A DNA stretch of 64,000 nt from CAYGUK01 sp964352985 (GTDB lineage: Bacteria; Pseudomonadota; Gammaproteobacteria; JAHCLG01), in NCBI GenBank assembly GCA_964352985.1, contig CAYGUK010000001.1, positions 1-64,000 of the forward strand, read 5' to 3'. The translations under genes were made by a program, and so were the position numbers. Numbering within the stretch: the first letter of the stretch is position 1; every line of letters starts with the position of its first letter. The notes below the pieces were generated by a model. It searched no databases, had not been told where the DNA came from, and saw nothing but the letters and a program-made list of their open reading frames with translations. Positions 54,461 to 64,000 of the stretch are shown here, piece after piece.

Positions 54461-57400
54461 ATGACAGTAAAAATCCTGGATTCAAATAAGTTAATTGCTA
54501 ACAACAATAATCAACAACATACCACTTATCCATTAACTCACTTACAGAAAGATTTCATTTTTTCATCAAATTATGCTGACCCGAGTCATCGATTTATTAA
54601 TCAATTTATTTTTCATCTAAATGAAAATGTAAATAGTGACTATTTAATTAAAGCCATTCAAAAAGTATCTGAAAGACATGAAATACTTCGTTCAGCAATT
54701 ATCGGCGATAATCAACAAAGTGCTAAACTCTGCATTTATAATAACGTTGCTATCCCTTTTAAAGAAATTAACTTAGAACATTTAATACTAGAAGACGCTA
54801 CCAAGCAATGCGATGAAATTATCGCTAAAGAAATGACTCAAGAATTCGATATTCACCAAGCCCCACTGACGCGCTTCACGTTAATTAAATGCAGTGAAAA
54901 TAAATATCAATTAGTTTGGAGTTATCATCCTATTATTGTCGGTGGCAACGCTATTAATATTGTCATCAATGAAATTTTTTCTATCTATGATGCCTATTGT
55001 AATAATAAAGACGTTCAATTGTTACCATCAGGTTCTTATCAAAGACATATTGATCATTTTATTCATTTTGATCATGCAAGAGCAATTACACATTGGCGGC
55101 AACTATTGCTTGGATTTAAAGAACCCAACAGTATTATTTTGCCTAAACCCACGCTTACCAATAAAAAAGTAAGTCACGAAAAACTATTATTTAATATTCC
55201 TTTACCTTTGATCACAAAAATAAAAGATATTGCTGAACAATATAATTTGACCGTCAACGCCATTTTACAAGCCGCATGGGGATTACTCATTTCATATTAC
55301 ACCAATGAAAATGATATCGTGTTTGGTGCAAAAAGAGCGTATCCAAAATCCTATATTGAAAACATGGTTGGTTATTTTGTTAATACCCTACCCATCAGAA
55401 TGAATGTTAGTAGTGATCAAAACATTTTAAATTTAGTTGAAAATTTAAGACAACAACATGTCGAACTCAGAAAATATATTTCAACGTCTTTAACACAAAT
55501 TCGAGATTGCACGGATATCCCCGAAACAATGCCCTTATTTGAAACGGTATTTGACTATCGGCCACACTCATTTCATGAAGAATTAACCCAATCAGAAAAC
55601 AATTGGCAATCACGTTATTGTGAAACTGACATTTTTACTAATTATCCTTTATTAATACAAATACACGGTGAAGCTAATCATTTACAAGGTAGACTTTATT
55701 ATAGTACTCAAAAATTCAGTCAAGAATATGCAACGCGCTTCATTAAACATTTCACTAATATTTTAACGGCGATGACTGAAGATATTCACCAGCAAGTTGA
55801 AACCATTAATCCTTTAACAAATCAAGAAGTAAAATTAATTCTTCAAGAGTGGAATAATACTACGATTGATTATAATCAAACTCACATTATTGAATTGATA
55901 CAACAACAAGCCAAAACATCACCAAACGCAACAGCAATTATTGAAAATAATTATGCCATTGATTATCAAACTTTTTTGAAATCTATTCAGCACTACGCTA
56001 ATGCTATTTTAAATTCGCTGACATCCTCTTCTTCAGAGCAACCCATCGCAATTTGTCTACCAAAAAATAAAGAGTTTATTTACAGTTTATTTGCCGCCAT
56101 TTATTTAGGCTACGCGTATGTGCCGATTGATCCGAGCTATCCAAAAGAGCGTATTGACTATATTATTGAAAATTGCAATCCGAGTTTAATTATTACAAAC
56201 AGTAAATTCAAAGCGCATTTTGCCGAGCATCAATATTTAGACATTGATAACTTAGACAAAAACATTATCAAAAATAATATTGAACCCCAATTAAATTTTG
56301 ATCGTTTAGCCTATATTATTTACACATCAGGTTCGACAGGCAAACCCAAAGGCGTCGCGATCACGCAAAATTCACTGCATAATTGTTTAAATTGGTTAAC
56401 ACATCAATATCAATTCAAAAATGAAATTGGTATATTAAAATCGTCAATTTCTTTTGATGCCTCAGTTTGGGAAATTTTCACACCGTTGTTTAGTCAAGGA
56501 ACATTGGTTATCGCAGATGATGATTCCAGTAAAAATGCATTGGAAATTATTAATCTCTTTATTCAACATAAAGTAACTATTTCACTTATTGTGCCCTCAC
56601 TTTTAAGAATATTTCTAGAAATAGATGAATTCGAAAATACAACATCACTTAAACATGTATTTGTGGGTGCTGAATCTATCAGCCAAAAAACGATAGATAA
56701 ATTCCATCAAAGTCACTATGCAAAACTTCATAATCTCTATGGTCCAACAGAAGCCACCATTTTTACCACCGCCTATGATTTTAATCGTAAAGATGAAAAA
56801 AATATTATCCCCATGGGTAAACCTATTGCGAATACTCAGGTTTATGTTTTAAACCAAAATAAACATTTACTACCGATAGGTGTAACTGGCGAATTATATA
56901 TCGCGGGCACGCCTTTAGCGCGTGAATATTATAATAATCCCTCGCTAACAGAAACCACATTCACAAAACTCACATTACCTGATAATCAATATAAAACCAT
57001 TTACAAAACCGGCGATTTAGTTCGCTGGTTAGAAGATGGGAATCTCGAATTTATCAATCGCAAAGACATGCAAATTAAACTTCATGGTTTTAGAATTGAA
57101 ATCGCTGAAATTGAATCGATATTTTTAAAACATCCGGCAATCGATGCCGTAGTGATACAATTTGTCAATGACAATAATGAAAATCCCTTCCTCGCCGCGT
57201 TTATTGTCACAAATTTATCATTAACAATTTTAGATATTCGAAATTACTTAAAGTCTTCTTTGCCCTATTACATGATCCCACAAGCGATACAAATAATTAA
57301 AGAAATCCCTTTAACAGCAAATGGTAAAATAAACTATAAAGCCTTACCAAAACCAAACTTGCACAGTCAAAATACGCAACAAGCCTATTTAGCGCCACGC

Positions 57401-60400
57401 ACTCATAACGAAAAGCTCTTGTGCGAAATTTTTTCTTACATTTTACAAGTGAAGAAAATAAGCTTACTCGATAATTTTTTTGAGTTGGGTGGTAATTCTT
57501 TAAAAACGATGCAACTCATTACTCATATCAGAACGCATTTTAATATTATTTTATCGCCAAAAGTGATCTTTGATCATTCAACGATTTCAAACCTGCTCCA
57601 CTACATTGAGCAAAATCATGAGAATATTGAAGATGAAATTACCTCAATTAAAAGTAATAAGGATCTCACTACTCTAGCACTTTCACTACCACAAGAAAGA
57701 TTATATTTCTTACAACAACTCGATCCGAAAAATGATTTTTATAATGAACCTTTAATTTATCAATTACAGGGCATTCTGGATAAAACAAGACTTGAACAAG
57801 CTTTAAATGAAATTATTGCACGCCATGAGATTTTAAGAACGACATTTCATCATCAAAACGGCCAAGTCTATCAGGAAATTCATCCTGAACTTAAAATATC
57901 CCTCAACTTGATATCACTTAAAAAAGATCTCGATGAAACAATAGCAGAAATTATTAGCCAATATTTTAATTTAAATACCTTACCATTGTTAAAAGTAAGT
58001 TTAATCAATATCGATGATGAAACGCATGTATTAATTATTAACATGCATCATATAATATGCGATGGCTGGTCGATTGATGTTTTATTTAATGAGCTGAATA
58101 ATTTTTACAGTGTAAACAAAAATCATATACTACCATTATCCTACCAATATAAAGATTTTGCGCTTTGGCAAAAACAATATATCGCTACACCCTCGTATCA
58201 AACCCAATTAAAATATTGGCAAACAAAATTACACGATTCACCAACTTTACTTCAATTACCGGCTGATAAACCACGCCCAGCAACCTTGTCTTATCGAGGT
58301 GAATTGTTATATTTTAAAGTTGAAGATGCGCTTTATCAGGAATTACAAAATAAAGTCAGCATAAAACAATCGACGTTGTTTTCTGTTTTACTCAGCGTTT
58401 TTTATGTTTTAATTTATCGCTATACGCAACAAACCGATATTCTAGTCGGAACATTTGTTGCTAATCGCACGCTAAGTGAAATCGAAAATTTAATTGGTTT
58501 TTTTGTTAACACCTTAGTGCTAAGAGTTAATATCGATAAAAATCAAAATTTTGATGATTTACTGACGCTTGTTCAAAACACCATGTTTGAAGCGCTTGCC
58601 CATCAAAATCTACCATTTGAAAAATTAATTGAAACCATTCATCCAGAACGAAGTCTCGATGCAAACCCTATTATTCAAGTTTGTTTCGCACTAGAAAATG
58701 TTGCCAATACCGATTTACGTTTAGGCGATATTCACAGCGAACCTTATCGAAATCCACAAAAAGTAGCAAAATTTGATTTAACCCTCACCTTTAAAGAAAC
58801 TGCAGAAGGTTTGGAAGGCGTAATTGAATATAGCACTGATTTATTCCATCACGATAGAATGGTGCGTTTCAAAGATCATTATATTAATTTATTGCAACAG
58901 TTAATCACAAACTCTCAGCAATCGATTTCGTTTCTCCCCTATTTAACACAACAAGAATCGACGGCGTATAAAAAGTGGAATCAACAACAAAAAACTTATC
59001 CTACAGAAAACACAATCGTAGAATTATTTAATCAACAAGTCGCAAAAACCCCCAATAAACTTGCGCTTGAATATTATGATATCCACTTAACTTATAAAGA
59101 GTTACAAACTTTCATTCAGGGCGTGAGTTCGCATTTAACGTCACTCAATGTAAAAGCAGAACAACTAATCACGATTAGTTTACCACGTTCACATTTTATG
59201 ATTGCAGCACTCAATGGTGTGCTGCAAGCAGGCTGCGCTTATTTACCTATTGATCCGAGTTTACCTGTTGAACGCATCAAAGATATTCTTGAAGATAGTC
59301 AATCAAATATTGTTATCACGACTAAACAATTATTTTCTCAATACGAAAATATTGATCCACAATTAACTTTGTTGAATATTGAAGAAATTGTTAATACTAC
59401 TTTTATCGAACCTAATATTCCACAACATCCCAATCATTTGGCTTATATTATTTATACCTCAGGTTCAACAGGCAAACCGAAGGGTGTGTTAGTTGAACAC
59501 CAAAGCGCGTTAAATACGATATTTGCCACAATTGACGTAATGGATTTTAATTCACAATCTCGCGTATTACAGTTTAGTTCTATCAGTTTTGATGTTTCTG
59601 TTAGTGATATTTTTGCAAGCTTATTAACCGGCGCAACATTAGTGATGACCGATCGCGAAGATACCTTACCCGGTGAATATTTAGCAAACTCAATTAAACG
59701 ATTTAACATTACCCATGGTATTTTTCCGCCTGTCGCATTAGCAAATACTGATGTTGAAGGTATCACAACTTTACGTGCGGTAATGACTGCCGGGGATGTT
59801 TGCACCCAAGAAATTGTGAATAAATGGCAACCTATCTGTCGCTTTTTCAATGGCTATGGTCCAACAGAAATTAGTATTTATGCGACATTTGCCGAAATTA
59901 CATCAACCAAAGAAACCATCACTATTGGTAAACCATTAAATAACACCAGCGCTTATATTCTTGATCAACATCAACAATTTTTACCGTTTGGTGTTTCAGG
60001 TGAATTATATGTCGGTGGTAAAGGTGTGACGCGCGGATATTTAAATCGCGACAATTTAACAAAATTACGTTTCATCAATAATCCCTTCAAAGAAAATGAT
60101 CGATTATACCGCACCGGTGATTTAGCCTTTTGGGATATAAACGGCAATATCAATTTCATCGGTCGTATCGATAATCAAATTAAACTTCGTGGTTATCGTA
60201 TTGAATTAGGTGAAATTGAAAAACTTATTTTAGAAGAAGAAACGATAGAACAAGCCATTGTCATCAAACGTGAAGATGAACCTAATTACCCTTATCTTGC
60301 AGCTTATATTATTGCGTCAACTCAACTTGATATAGAAAATCTCCGAGCAGCACTCTTAAAAAAATTACCCAATTACATGGTACCCTCGACATTTACGCAG

Positions 60401-63400
60401 CTCGAAAAATACATTCTTAATACCAGTGGCAAAGTTGATAAAAGTAAATTACCCAAACCAGAAAAAACCATAACAGAAAACCAAGTTTTTATTGCCCCCA
60501 CTTCTGAAGTTGAAATAAAACTTGCTGAAATTTGGTCATCACAATTAAATATCATCAAAGTGGGTGTAGAAGATAATTTCTTCATGTTAGGCGGACATTC
60601 ATTACTTGCGACTAAATTGATTTCAAAAATTAATCAGACGTTTAAAAGTAATATCACTATTAAGTCATTGTTTGATAATCCTACTATAAAAGCATTAGCA
60701 AACATGATAGAAAATTCAAATCAAGATAAAGAAATAGCTCAAATCCATCATCATGGTATCACGAAATTTAATCAAAGTTATCAACAACAACAGTTGTGGT
60801 TATTAGATCAAATTAACGAAGATAAAGCCTTATATAACATGCCGTCCGCGTTAGAAATTAAAGGTCCTATCATTCTACAAAAACTAGAAGCCAGTTTACA
60901 CGCATTGATGGCTAGACACCCTTCATTAAGAACACGATTTAATGCTGAAAATCTCATTCCTATCCAACAAATTATAGATAAAAGCGAATTACATTTAACG
61001 ACGGTTGAAACAGACTTAGCGTCATTAAAAGCATTAATTCAAGCTGAAATTCATTCGCCATTTGATTTTACCAACGATTGTTTATTTCGCGTAACATTGT
61101 TTAAATTAACTGATTCTCACTTTATATTATTATTTAATTTACCGCATATCATTTCAGATGGTTGGTCACAAGCGATTATGCTCAGAGATTTTCTCGATCT
61201 CTACGCCGACAAAACATTACCTAACATTCAATTTGACTATATAGACTATACCATTTGGCAACAGCAACAATTATCACAAGTTCGTTTACAACCTCAAATT
61301 GAATACTGGCAATCGAATCTGCAAAATAATGAGGATGTATTAACACTGCCCTACGATAATCCCAAAACGAATAAAACAAAATATCAAGGTCAAACCCATT
61401 ATTTTATCATCGATGAACAAACAACGTCGCAGTTAAAAACGCTCGCAAAAGAACAACAATGCACCTTATTTGCGTTAACTTATACGCTTTTCACAATTCT
61501 AATGCATAAATATTCTGGTTTATCTGATTTTCTTATTGGAACACCTCTTGCGTCACGTAAACAAATCGAATTACAAACGATTATCGGTTACTTTGTTAAC
61601 GTCGTCGTGTTAAAAACAAAAATCGATGATAAAGCAACATTACAACAATTATTACAACAACAAAAAAATAATCTGTATCTCGCTTTTGAAAATGGCGATG
61701 TTCCATTCGAAAAATTAGTCGAAATTGTTCAGCCCGAAAGAGATACCAACAATAATCCTTTATTCCAAGTCATGTTTGCTTATCAAGAAAATGAAGATAT
61801 TAATCACACTTTAGATAATACCTATTTTCAACAATATCCACTCGCATTAGACTTAGCAAAATTTGATTTAACTTTTACAGCAATCAATAACGAAACGCAT
61901 CTTCGTTGCGAAATTGAATATAATAGTGATTTATATCAGCAATCGACTATCGAATTACTACAATATCATTTTATAACGCTGACAAATTATTTACTAAAAA
62001 ATTCTCAACAAACCATTTCACAAGCGTCATTAATGGATGATAATGAATTCCATAAAGTCATGCATGATTGGAATAATACCAAAGAAGAATTCCCATCAGA
62101 AAACTTACAAGCAAGATTAGAATTTTTTGCAAAGACTACGCCAGATAATATTGCGATAATTTATGAAGATAAGCATTTAACTTATGACGAGTTTAATCAA
62201 TTAGTCAATCATTATGCGAAAGCCATTAAGCATGCCTTACCTGAAAATACGACTTCTCGCATTATTTCAGTTTTTCTGCCACGCTCAGAATATTTGTTAG
62301 CGGCATTATATGCAATTATAAAATTAAATTATGCCTTTATTGCACTTGATGCAAAATATCCTAGCCAACGCGTTGATGATATTTTAGAAGATAGCGGATC
62401 TTGTTTAATCATCACAGATGAAAAACATCAGTCTGGTTTTCTTTATCGATTACCTCAATTAACAATCGAACAAATAAATCAAATACCTTTTACAGATTTA
62501 ACTAATCCACCCAATATTACGAAAGCTAAAGATTTAGCCTATTTAATTTATACTTCTGGCACAACAGGCAAACCGAAAGGGATCACTATTTCCCATGAAG
62601 CCATGCTTAATCATAAATACTGGTATCTGCAAGATATTAAACTTCAGCCAGATGATACATTTGTTTTAAATGGTTCAATCTCATTTGATGGTAGTCACAC
62701 GCCTTGTTTCGCGTCAATCTTAGCAGGCAGCAAACTTGTCATCGCAAATGAAAATATTGTTGAAAATTTTGAACGCTTGCTCGATTTATTAATTAAACAT
62801 CAAGTGACTATAATTGATACCGTACCATCATTGATTCAAACATTAATTTTATTCGATCAATTTTCAAATTATCATAGTTTACGCCATTTAGTTTTTGGTG
62901 GTGAAGCACTTCCGCTTAATTTAGTCACTGAATTACAAAAAATCTCAAAAGCTAAAATCCATAATCATTACGGACCATCAGAAACAACCGTAGAAGTAAC
63001 TTGTCATATTCCTTCACCACATCAACAAAATCCTAATATCCCAATTGGTCAAGCTATTGCGAATACTGAAATTTATATTTTAAATAAAGAACAACAATTA
63101 CAACCTATAGGCATTGCCGGTGAAATATATATCGGTGGCGTCTGTCTCGCAAATGGTTATTATCGAAATGAAACATTAACTGACAAAGCATTTGTGACTG
63201 TCACGCTCGATAAACAAACAAAACGCTTATATAAAACAGGTGATTTAGGTCGAAGACTTTGTAATGGCGATATCGAATTTTTAGGTCGCATTGATAATCA
63301 AATAAAATTAAGAGGCTTTAGAATTGAAATTGGCGAAATTGAAGCAAAACTTGTCGCCCATCCTAAAATAAAGCAAGCCGTAGTAACAGTCGTCGGTGAT

Positions 63401-64000
63401 AAAACGAAATTTCTGGCGAGTTATTTTACGCTCCACGCGCCTTGCAACATTGCTGAAATTAAAACCTATCTAGAACAGCAATTACCGCATTACATGGTTC
63501 CCTCAACATTTGACATTATTGACGAAATTCCCATTAGTTCGACTGGAAAAATTGATAATAAAAAACTACCCCCGCCCACACAACAACAGGAAGAAATCAT
63601 CATGGCAACCACCACCATAGAACGAGAGATTTCTCATCTATTCGCAAAACTGCTTAACCTAGACACAGTGAGTATCAATCATAGTTTTTTTGAAATGGGT
63701 GGTAACTCTTTACTCGCAACACAATTAATTTTAATTATTAAAAAGCAATACGATATTAAACTACCGATAAAATTAATCTTCCAACAACCCACCGTTAAAG
63801 CGATTGCAAACTATATTGAAACCAATGAAATTGTCACCACTTTAGATGATAAAATTTTGCAAGATACAAAACTAAATGAAACTATCAAGCCATGTGAAAA
63901 AAATTCACCGAATATGTTTGATCCCAAAGCAATCCTTTTAACTGGTGCCACAGGATTTCTTGGTGCCTTTTTAGTAAATGATTTATTAATTCATACTGAA
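54461..64000 (+). CDS. three-module nonribosomal peptide synthetase with terminal reductase domain, 3' end outside window
   Basis: 3180 codons from ATG 54461 (GAGGGCTTC upstream) to the window edge with no stop. Domains: C1 (~17-450; catalytic motif YHPIIVG, His 156), A1 (~480-960; YTSGSTGKPKG at 621), T1 (Ser 1013 in LGGNS), C2 (~1075-1500; MHHIICDG, His 1197), A2 (~1530-1980; core at 1665), T2 (Ser 2047 in LGGHS), C3 (~2105-2530; LPHIISDG, His 2229), A3 (~2550-3030; YTSGTTGKPKG at 2697), T3 (Ser 3083 in MGGNS), R (LLTGATGFLGAF at 3158, an NAD(P)-binding thioester reductase). No epimerase or methyltransferase domain is visible. Predicted product: three building blocks released by reduction as aldehyde or alcohol. 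C1 at the start suggests acyl capping. Confidence 0.93.
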   Translation, partial: MTVKILDSNKLIANNNNQQHTTYPLTHLQKDFIFSSNYADPSHRFINQFIFHLNENVNSDYLIKAIQKVSERHEILRSAIIGDNQQSAKLCIYNNVAIPFKEINLEHLILEDATKQCDEIIAKEMTQEFDIHQAPLTRFTLIKCSENKYQLVWSYHPIIVGGNAINIVINEIFSIYDAYCNNKDVQLLPSGSYQRHIDHFIHFDHARAITHWRQLLLGFKEPNSIILPKPTLTNKKVSHEKLLFNIPLPLITKIKDIAEQYNLTVNAILQAAWGLLISYYTNENDIVFGAKRAYPKSYIENMVGYFVNTLPIRMNVSSDQNILNLVENLRQQHVELRKYISTSLTQIRDCTDIPETMPLFETVFDYRPHSFHEELTQSENNWQSRYCETDIFTNYPLLIQIHGEANHLQGRLYYSTQKFSQEYATRFIKHFTNILTAMTEDIHQQVETINPLTNQEVKLILQEWNNTTIDYNQTHIIELIQQQAKTSPNATAIIENNYAIDYQTFLKSIQHYANAILNSLTSSSSEQPIAICLPKNKEFIYSLFAAIYLGYAYVPIDPSYPKERIDYIIENCNPSLIITNSKFKAHFAEHQYLDIDNLDKNIIKNNIEPQLNFDRLAYIIYTSGSTGKPKGVAITQNSLHNCLNWLTHQYQFKNEIGILKSSISFDASVWEIFTPLFSQGTLVIADDDSSKNALEIINLFIQHKVTISLIVPSLLRIFLEIDEFENTTSLKHVFVGAESISQKTIDKFHQSHYAKLHNLYGPTEATIFTTAYDFNRKDEKNIIPMGKPIANTQVYVLNQNKHLLPIGVTGELYIAGTPLAREYYNNPSLTETTFTKLTLPDNQYKTIYKTGDLVRWLEDGNLEFINRKDMQIKLHGFRIEIAEIESIFLKHPAIDAVVIQFVNDNNENPFLAAFIVTNLSLTILDIRNYLKSSLPYYMIPQAIQIIKEIPLTANGKINYKALPKPNLHSQNTQQAYLAPRTHNEKLLCEIFSYILQVKKISLLDNFFELGGNSLKTMQLITHIRTHFNIILSPKVIFDHSTISNLLHYIEQNHENIEDEITSIKSNKDLTTLALSLPQERLYFLQQLDPKNDFYNEPLIYQLQGILDKTRLEQALNEIIARHEILRTTFHHQNGQVYQEIHPELKISLNLISLKKDLDETIAEIISQYFNLNTLPLLKVSLINIDDETHVLIINMHHIICDGWSIDVLFNELNNFYSVNKNHILPLSYQYKDFALWQKQYIATPSYQTQLKYWQTKLHDSPTLLQLPADKPRPATLSYRGELLYFKVEDALYQELQNKVSIKQSTLFSVLLSVFYVLIYRYTQQTDILVGTFVANRTLSEIENLIGFFVNTLVLRVNIDKNQNFDDLLTLVQNTMFEALAHQNLPFEKLIETIHPERSLDANPIIQVCFALENVANTDLRLGDIHSEPYRNPQKVAKFDLTLTFKETAEGLEGVIEYSTDLFHHDRMVRFKDHYINLLQQLITNSQQSISFLPYLTQQESTAYKKWNQQQKTYPTENTIVELFNQQVAKTPNKLALEYYDIHLTYKELQTFIQGVSSHLTSLNVKAEQLITISLPRSHFMIAALNGVLQAGCAYLPIDPSLPVERIKDILEDSQSNIVITTKQLFSQYENIDPQLTLLNIEEIVNTTFIEPNIPQHPNHLAYIIYTSGSTGKPKGVLVEHQSALNTIFATIDVMDFNSQSRVLQFSSISFDVSVSDIFASLLTGATLVMTDREDTLPGEYLANSIKRFNITHGIFPPVALANTDVEGITTLRAVMTAGDVCTQEIVNKWQPICRFFNGYGPTEISIYATFAEITSTKETITIGKPLNNTSAYILDQHQQFLPFGVSGELYVGGKGVTRGYLNRDNLTKLRFINNPFKENDRLYRTGDLAFWDINGNINFIGRIDNQIKLRGYRIELGEIEKLILEEETIEQAIVIKREDEPNYPYLAAYIIASTQLDIENLRAALLKKLPNYMVPSTFTQLEKYILNTSGKVDKSKLPKPEKTITENQVFIAPTSEVEIKLAEIWSSQLNIIKVGVEDNFFMLGGHSLLATKLISKINQTFKSNITIKSLFDNPTIKALANMIENSNQDKEIAQIHHHGITKFNQSYQQQQLWLLDQINEDKALYNMPSALEIKGPIILQKLEASLHALMARHPSLRTRFNAENLIPIQQIIDKSELHLTTVETDLASLKALIQAEIHSPFDFTNDCLFRVTLFKLTDSHFILLFNLPHIISDGWSQAIMLRDFLDLYADKTLPNIQFDYIDYTIWQQQQLSQVRLQPQIEYWQSNLQNNEDVLTLPYDNPKTNKTKYQGQTHYFIIDEQTTSQLKTLAKEQQCTLFALTYTLFTILMHKYSGLSDFLIGTPLASRKQIELQTIIGYFVNVVVLKTKIDDKATLQQLLQQQKNNLYLAFENGDVPFEKLVEIVQPERDTNNNPLFQVMFAYQENEDINHTLDNTYFQQYPLALDLAKFDLTFTAINNETHLRCEIEYNSDLYQQSTIELLQYHFITLTNYLLKNSQQTISQASLMDDNEFHKVMHDWNNTKEEFPSENLQARLEFFAKTTPDNIAIIYEDKHLTYDEFNQLVNHYAKAIKHALPENTTSRIISVFLPRSEYLLAALYAIIKLNYAFIALDAKYPSQRVDDILEDSGSCLIITDEKHQSGFLYRLPQLTIEQINQIPFTDLTNPPNITKAKDLAYLIYTSGTTGKPKGITISHEAMLNHKYWYLQDIKLQPDDTFVLNGSISFDGSHTPCFASILAGSKLVIANENIVENFERLLDLLIKHQVTIIDTVPSLIQTLILFDQFSNYHSLRHLVFGGEALPLNLVTELQKISKAKIHNHYGPSETTVEVTCHIPSPHQQNPNIPIGQAIANTEIYILNKEQQLQPIGIAGEIYIGGVCLANGYYRNETLTDKAFVTVTLDKQTKRLYKTGDLGRRLCNGDIEFLGRIDNQIKLRGFRIEIGEIEAKLVAHPKIKQAVVTVVGDKTKFLASYFTLHAPCNIAEIKTYLEQQLPHYMVPSTFDIIDEIPISSTGKIDNKKLPPPTQQQEEIIMATTTIEREISHLFAKLLNLDTVSINHSFFEMGGNSLLATQLILIIKKQYDIKLPIKLIFQQPTVKAIANYIETNEIVTTLDDKILQDTKLNETIKPCEKNSPNMFDPKAILLTGATGFLGAFLVNDLLIHTE

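Noticed and set aside
54936..55172. Separate 78-residue gene in another frame
   Set aside because: It lies inside the condensation domain of the synthetase and has no family sequence.
1..64000. CRISPR arrays, insertion sequences, tRNA or rRNA genes
   Set aside because: No regularly spaced repeats, transposase frames, cloverleaf or rRNA sequence were found on reading the window.

Overview
The window is AT-rich DNA (about 35% GC by eye) from a gammaproteobacterium. Supporting this are the gene string lptD-surA-pdxA-rsmA-apaG-apaH, sigma-32, Coq7 (ubiquinone synthesis) and the AmgK/MurU muropeptide recycling pair. The low GC, the ankyrin-like giant protein, a secreted tyrosine-phosphatase-like protein and several long proteins of no recognisable family suggest a host-associated relative of Legionella/Coxiella (order Legionellales). 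That placement is inference; no rRNA is present to settle it.

Layout. 1-1925: a D-Ala-D-Ala dipeptidase (cut by the window edge) behind tryptophanase, minus strand. 2035-7012: lower glycolysis and acetate formation (pgk, pyk, fba, ackA). 7017-9030: small membrane-linked proteins. 9105-16201: a five-gene minus-strand block of unrecognised proteins, three large ones built partly from about 100-residue repeat modules and two small phage-like paralogues, next to a divergent LuxR-type regulator (16467-17420). 17422-23297: a tripartite MacAB/TolC-type export system plus a MATE pump. 23368-27177: a very large FAD/Fe-S oxidoreductase. 27.2-33.8 kb: accessory region with two tiny overlapping genes, a frameshifted secreted phosphatase, a 1126-residue ankyrin-like protein, an AT-rich spacer and a structured RNA candidate. 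33804-39224: a glutamate-receptor-like channel, rpiA, coq7, metX, and amgK-murU with a small membrane protein. 39313-47547: the outer-membrane biogenesis operon, interrupted between rsmA and apaG by a putative HExxH protein and a decayed paralogue. 47.6-54.2 kb: rpoH under a perfect CIRCE operator, a small secreted protein, an HDOD protein, acnA and a PEP-mutase-family lyase. 54461-64000: a three-module nonribosomal peptide synthetase that runs off the window in a terminal reductase domain.

How the genes work together. Glycolysis feeds pyruvate kinase and acetate kinase. AcnA belongs to the TCA cycle. AmgK/MurU return cell-wall sugars to UDP-MurNAc, and the dipeptidase and LptD/SurA also act in the envelope. 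HrcA repression through CIRCE probably sets the level of sigma-32. The synthetase is predicted to make a three-residue peptide released as an aldehyde or alcohol, and the exporters nearby are possible but unproven partners.
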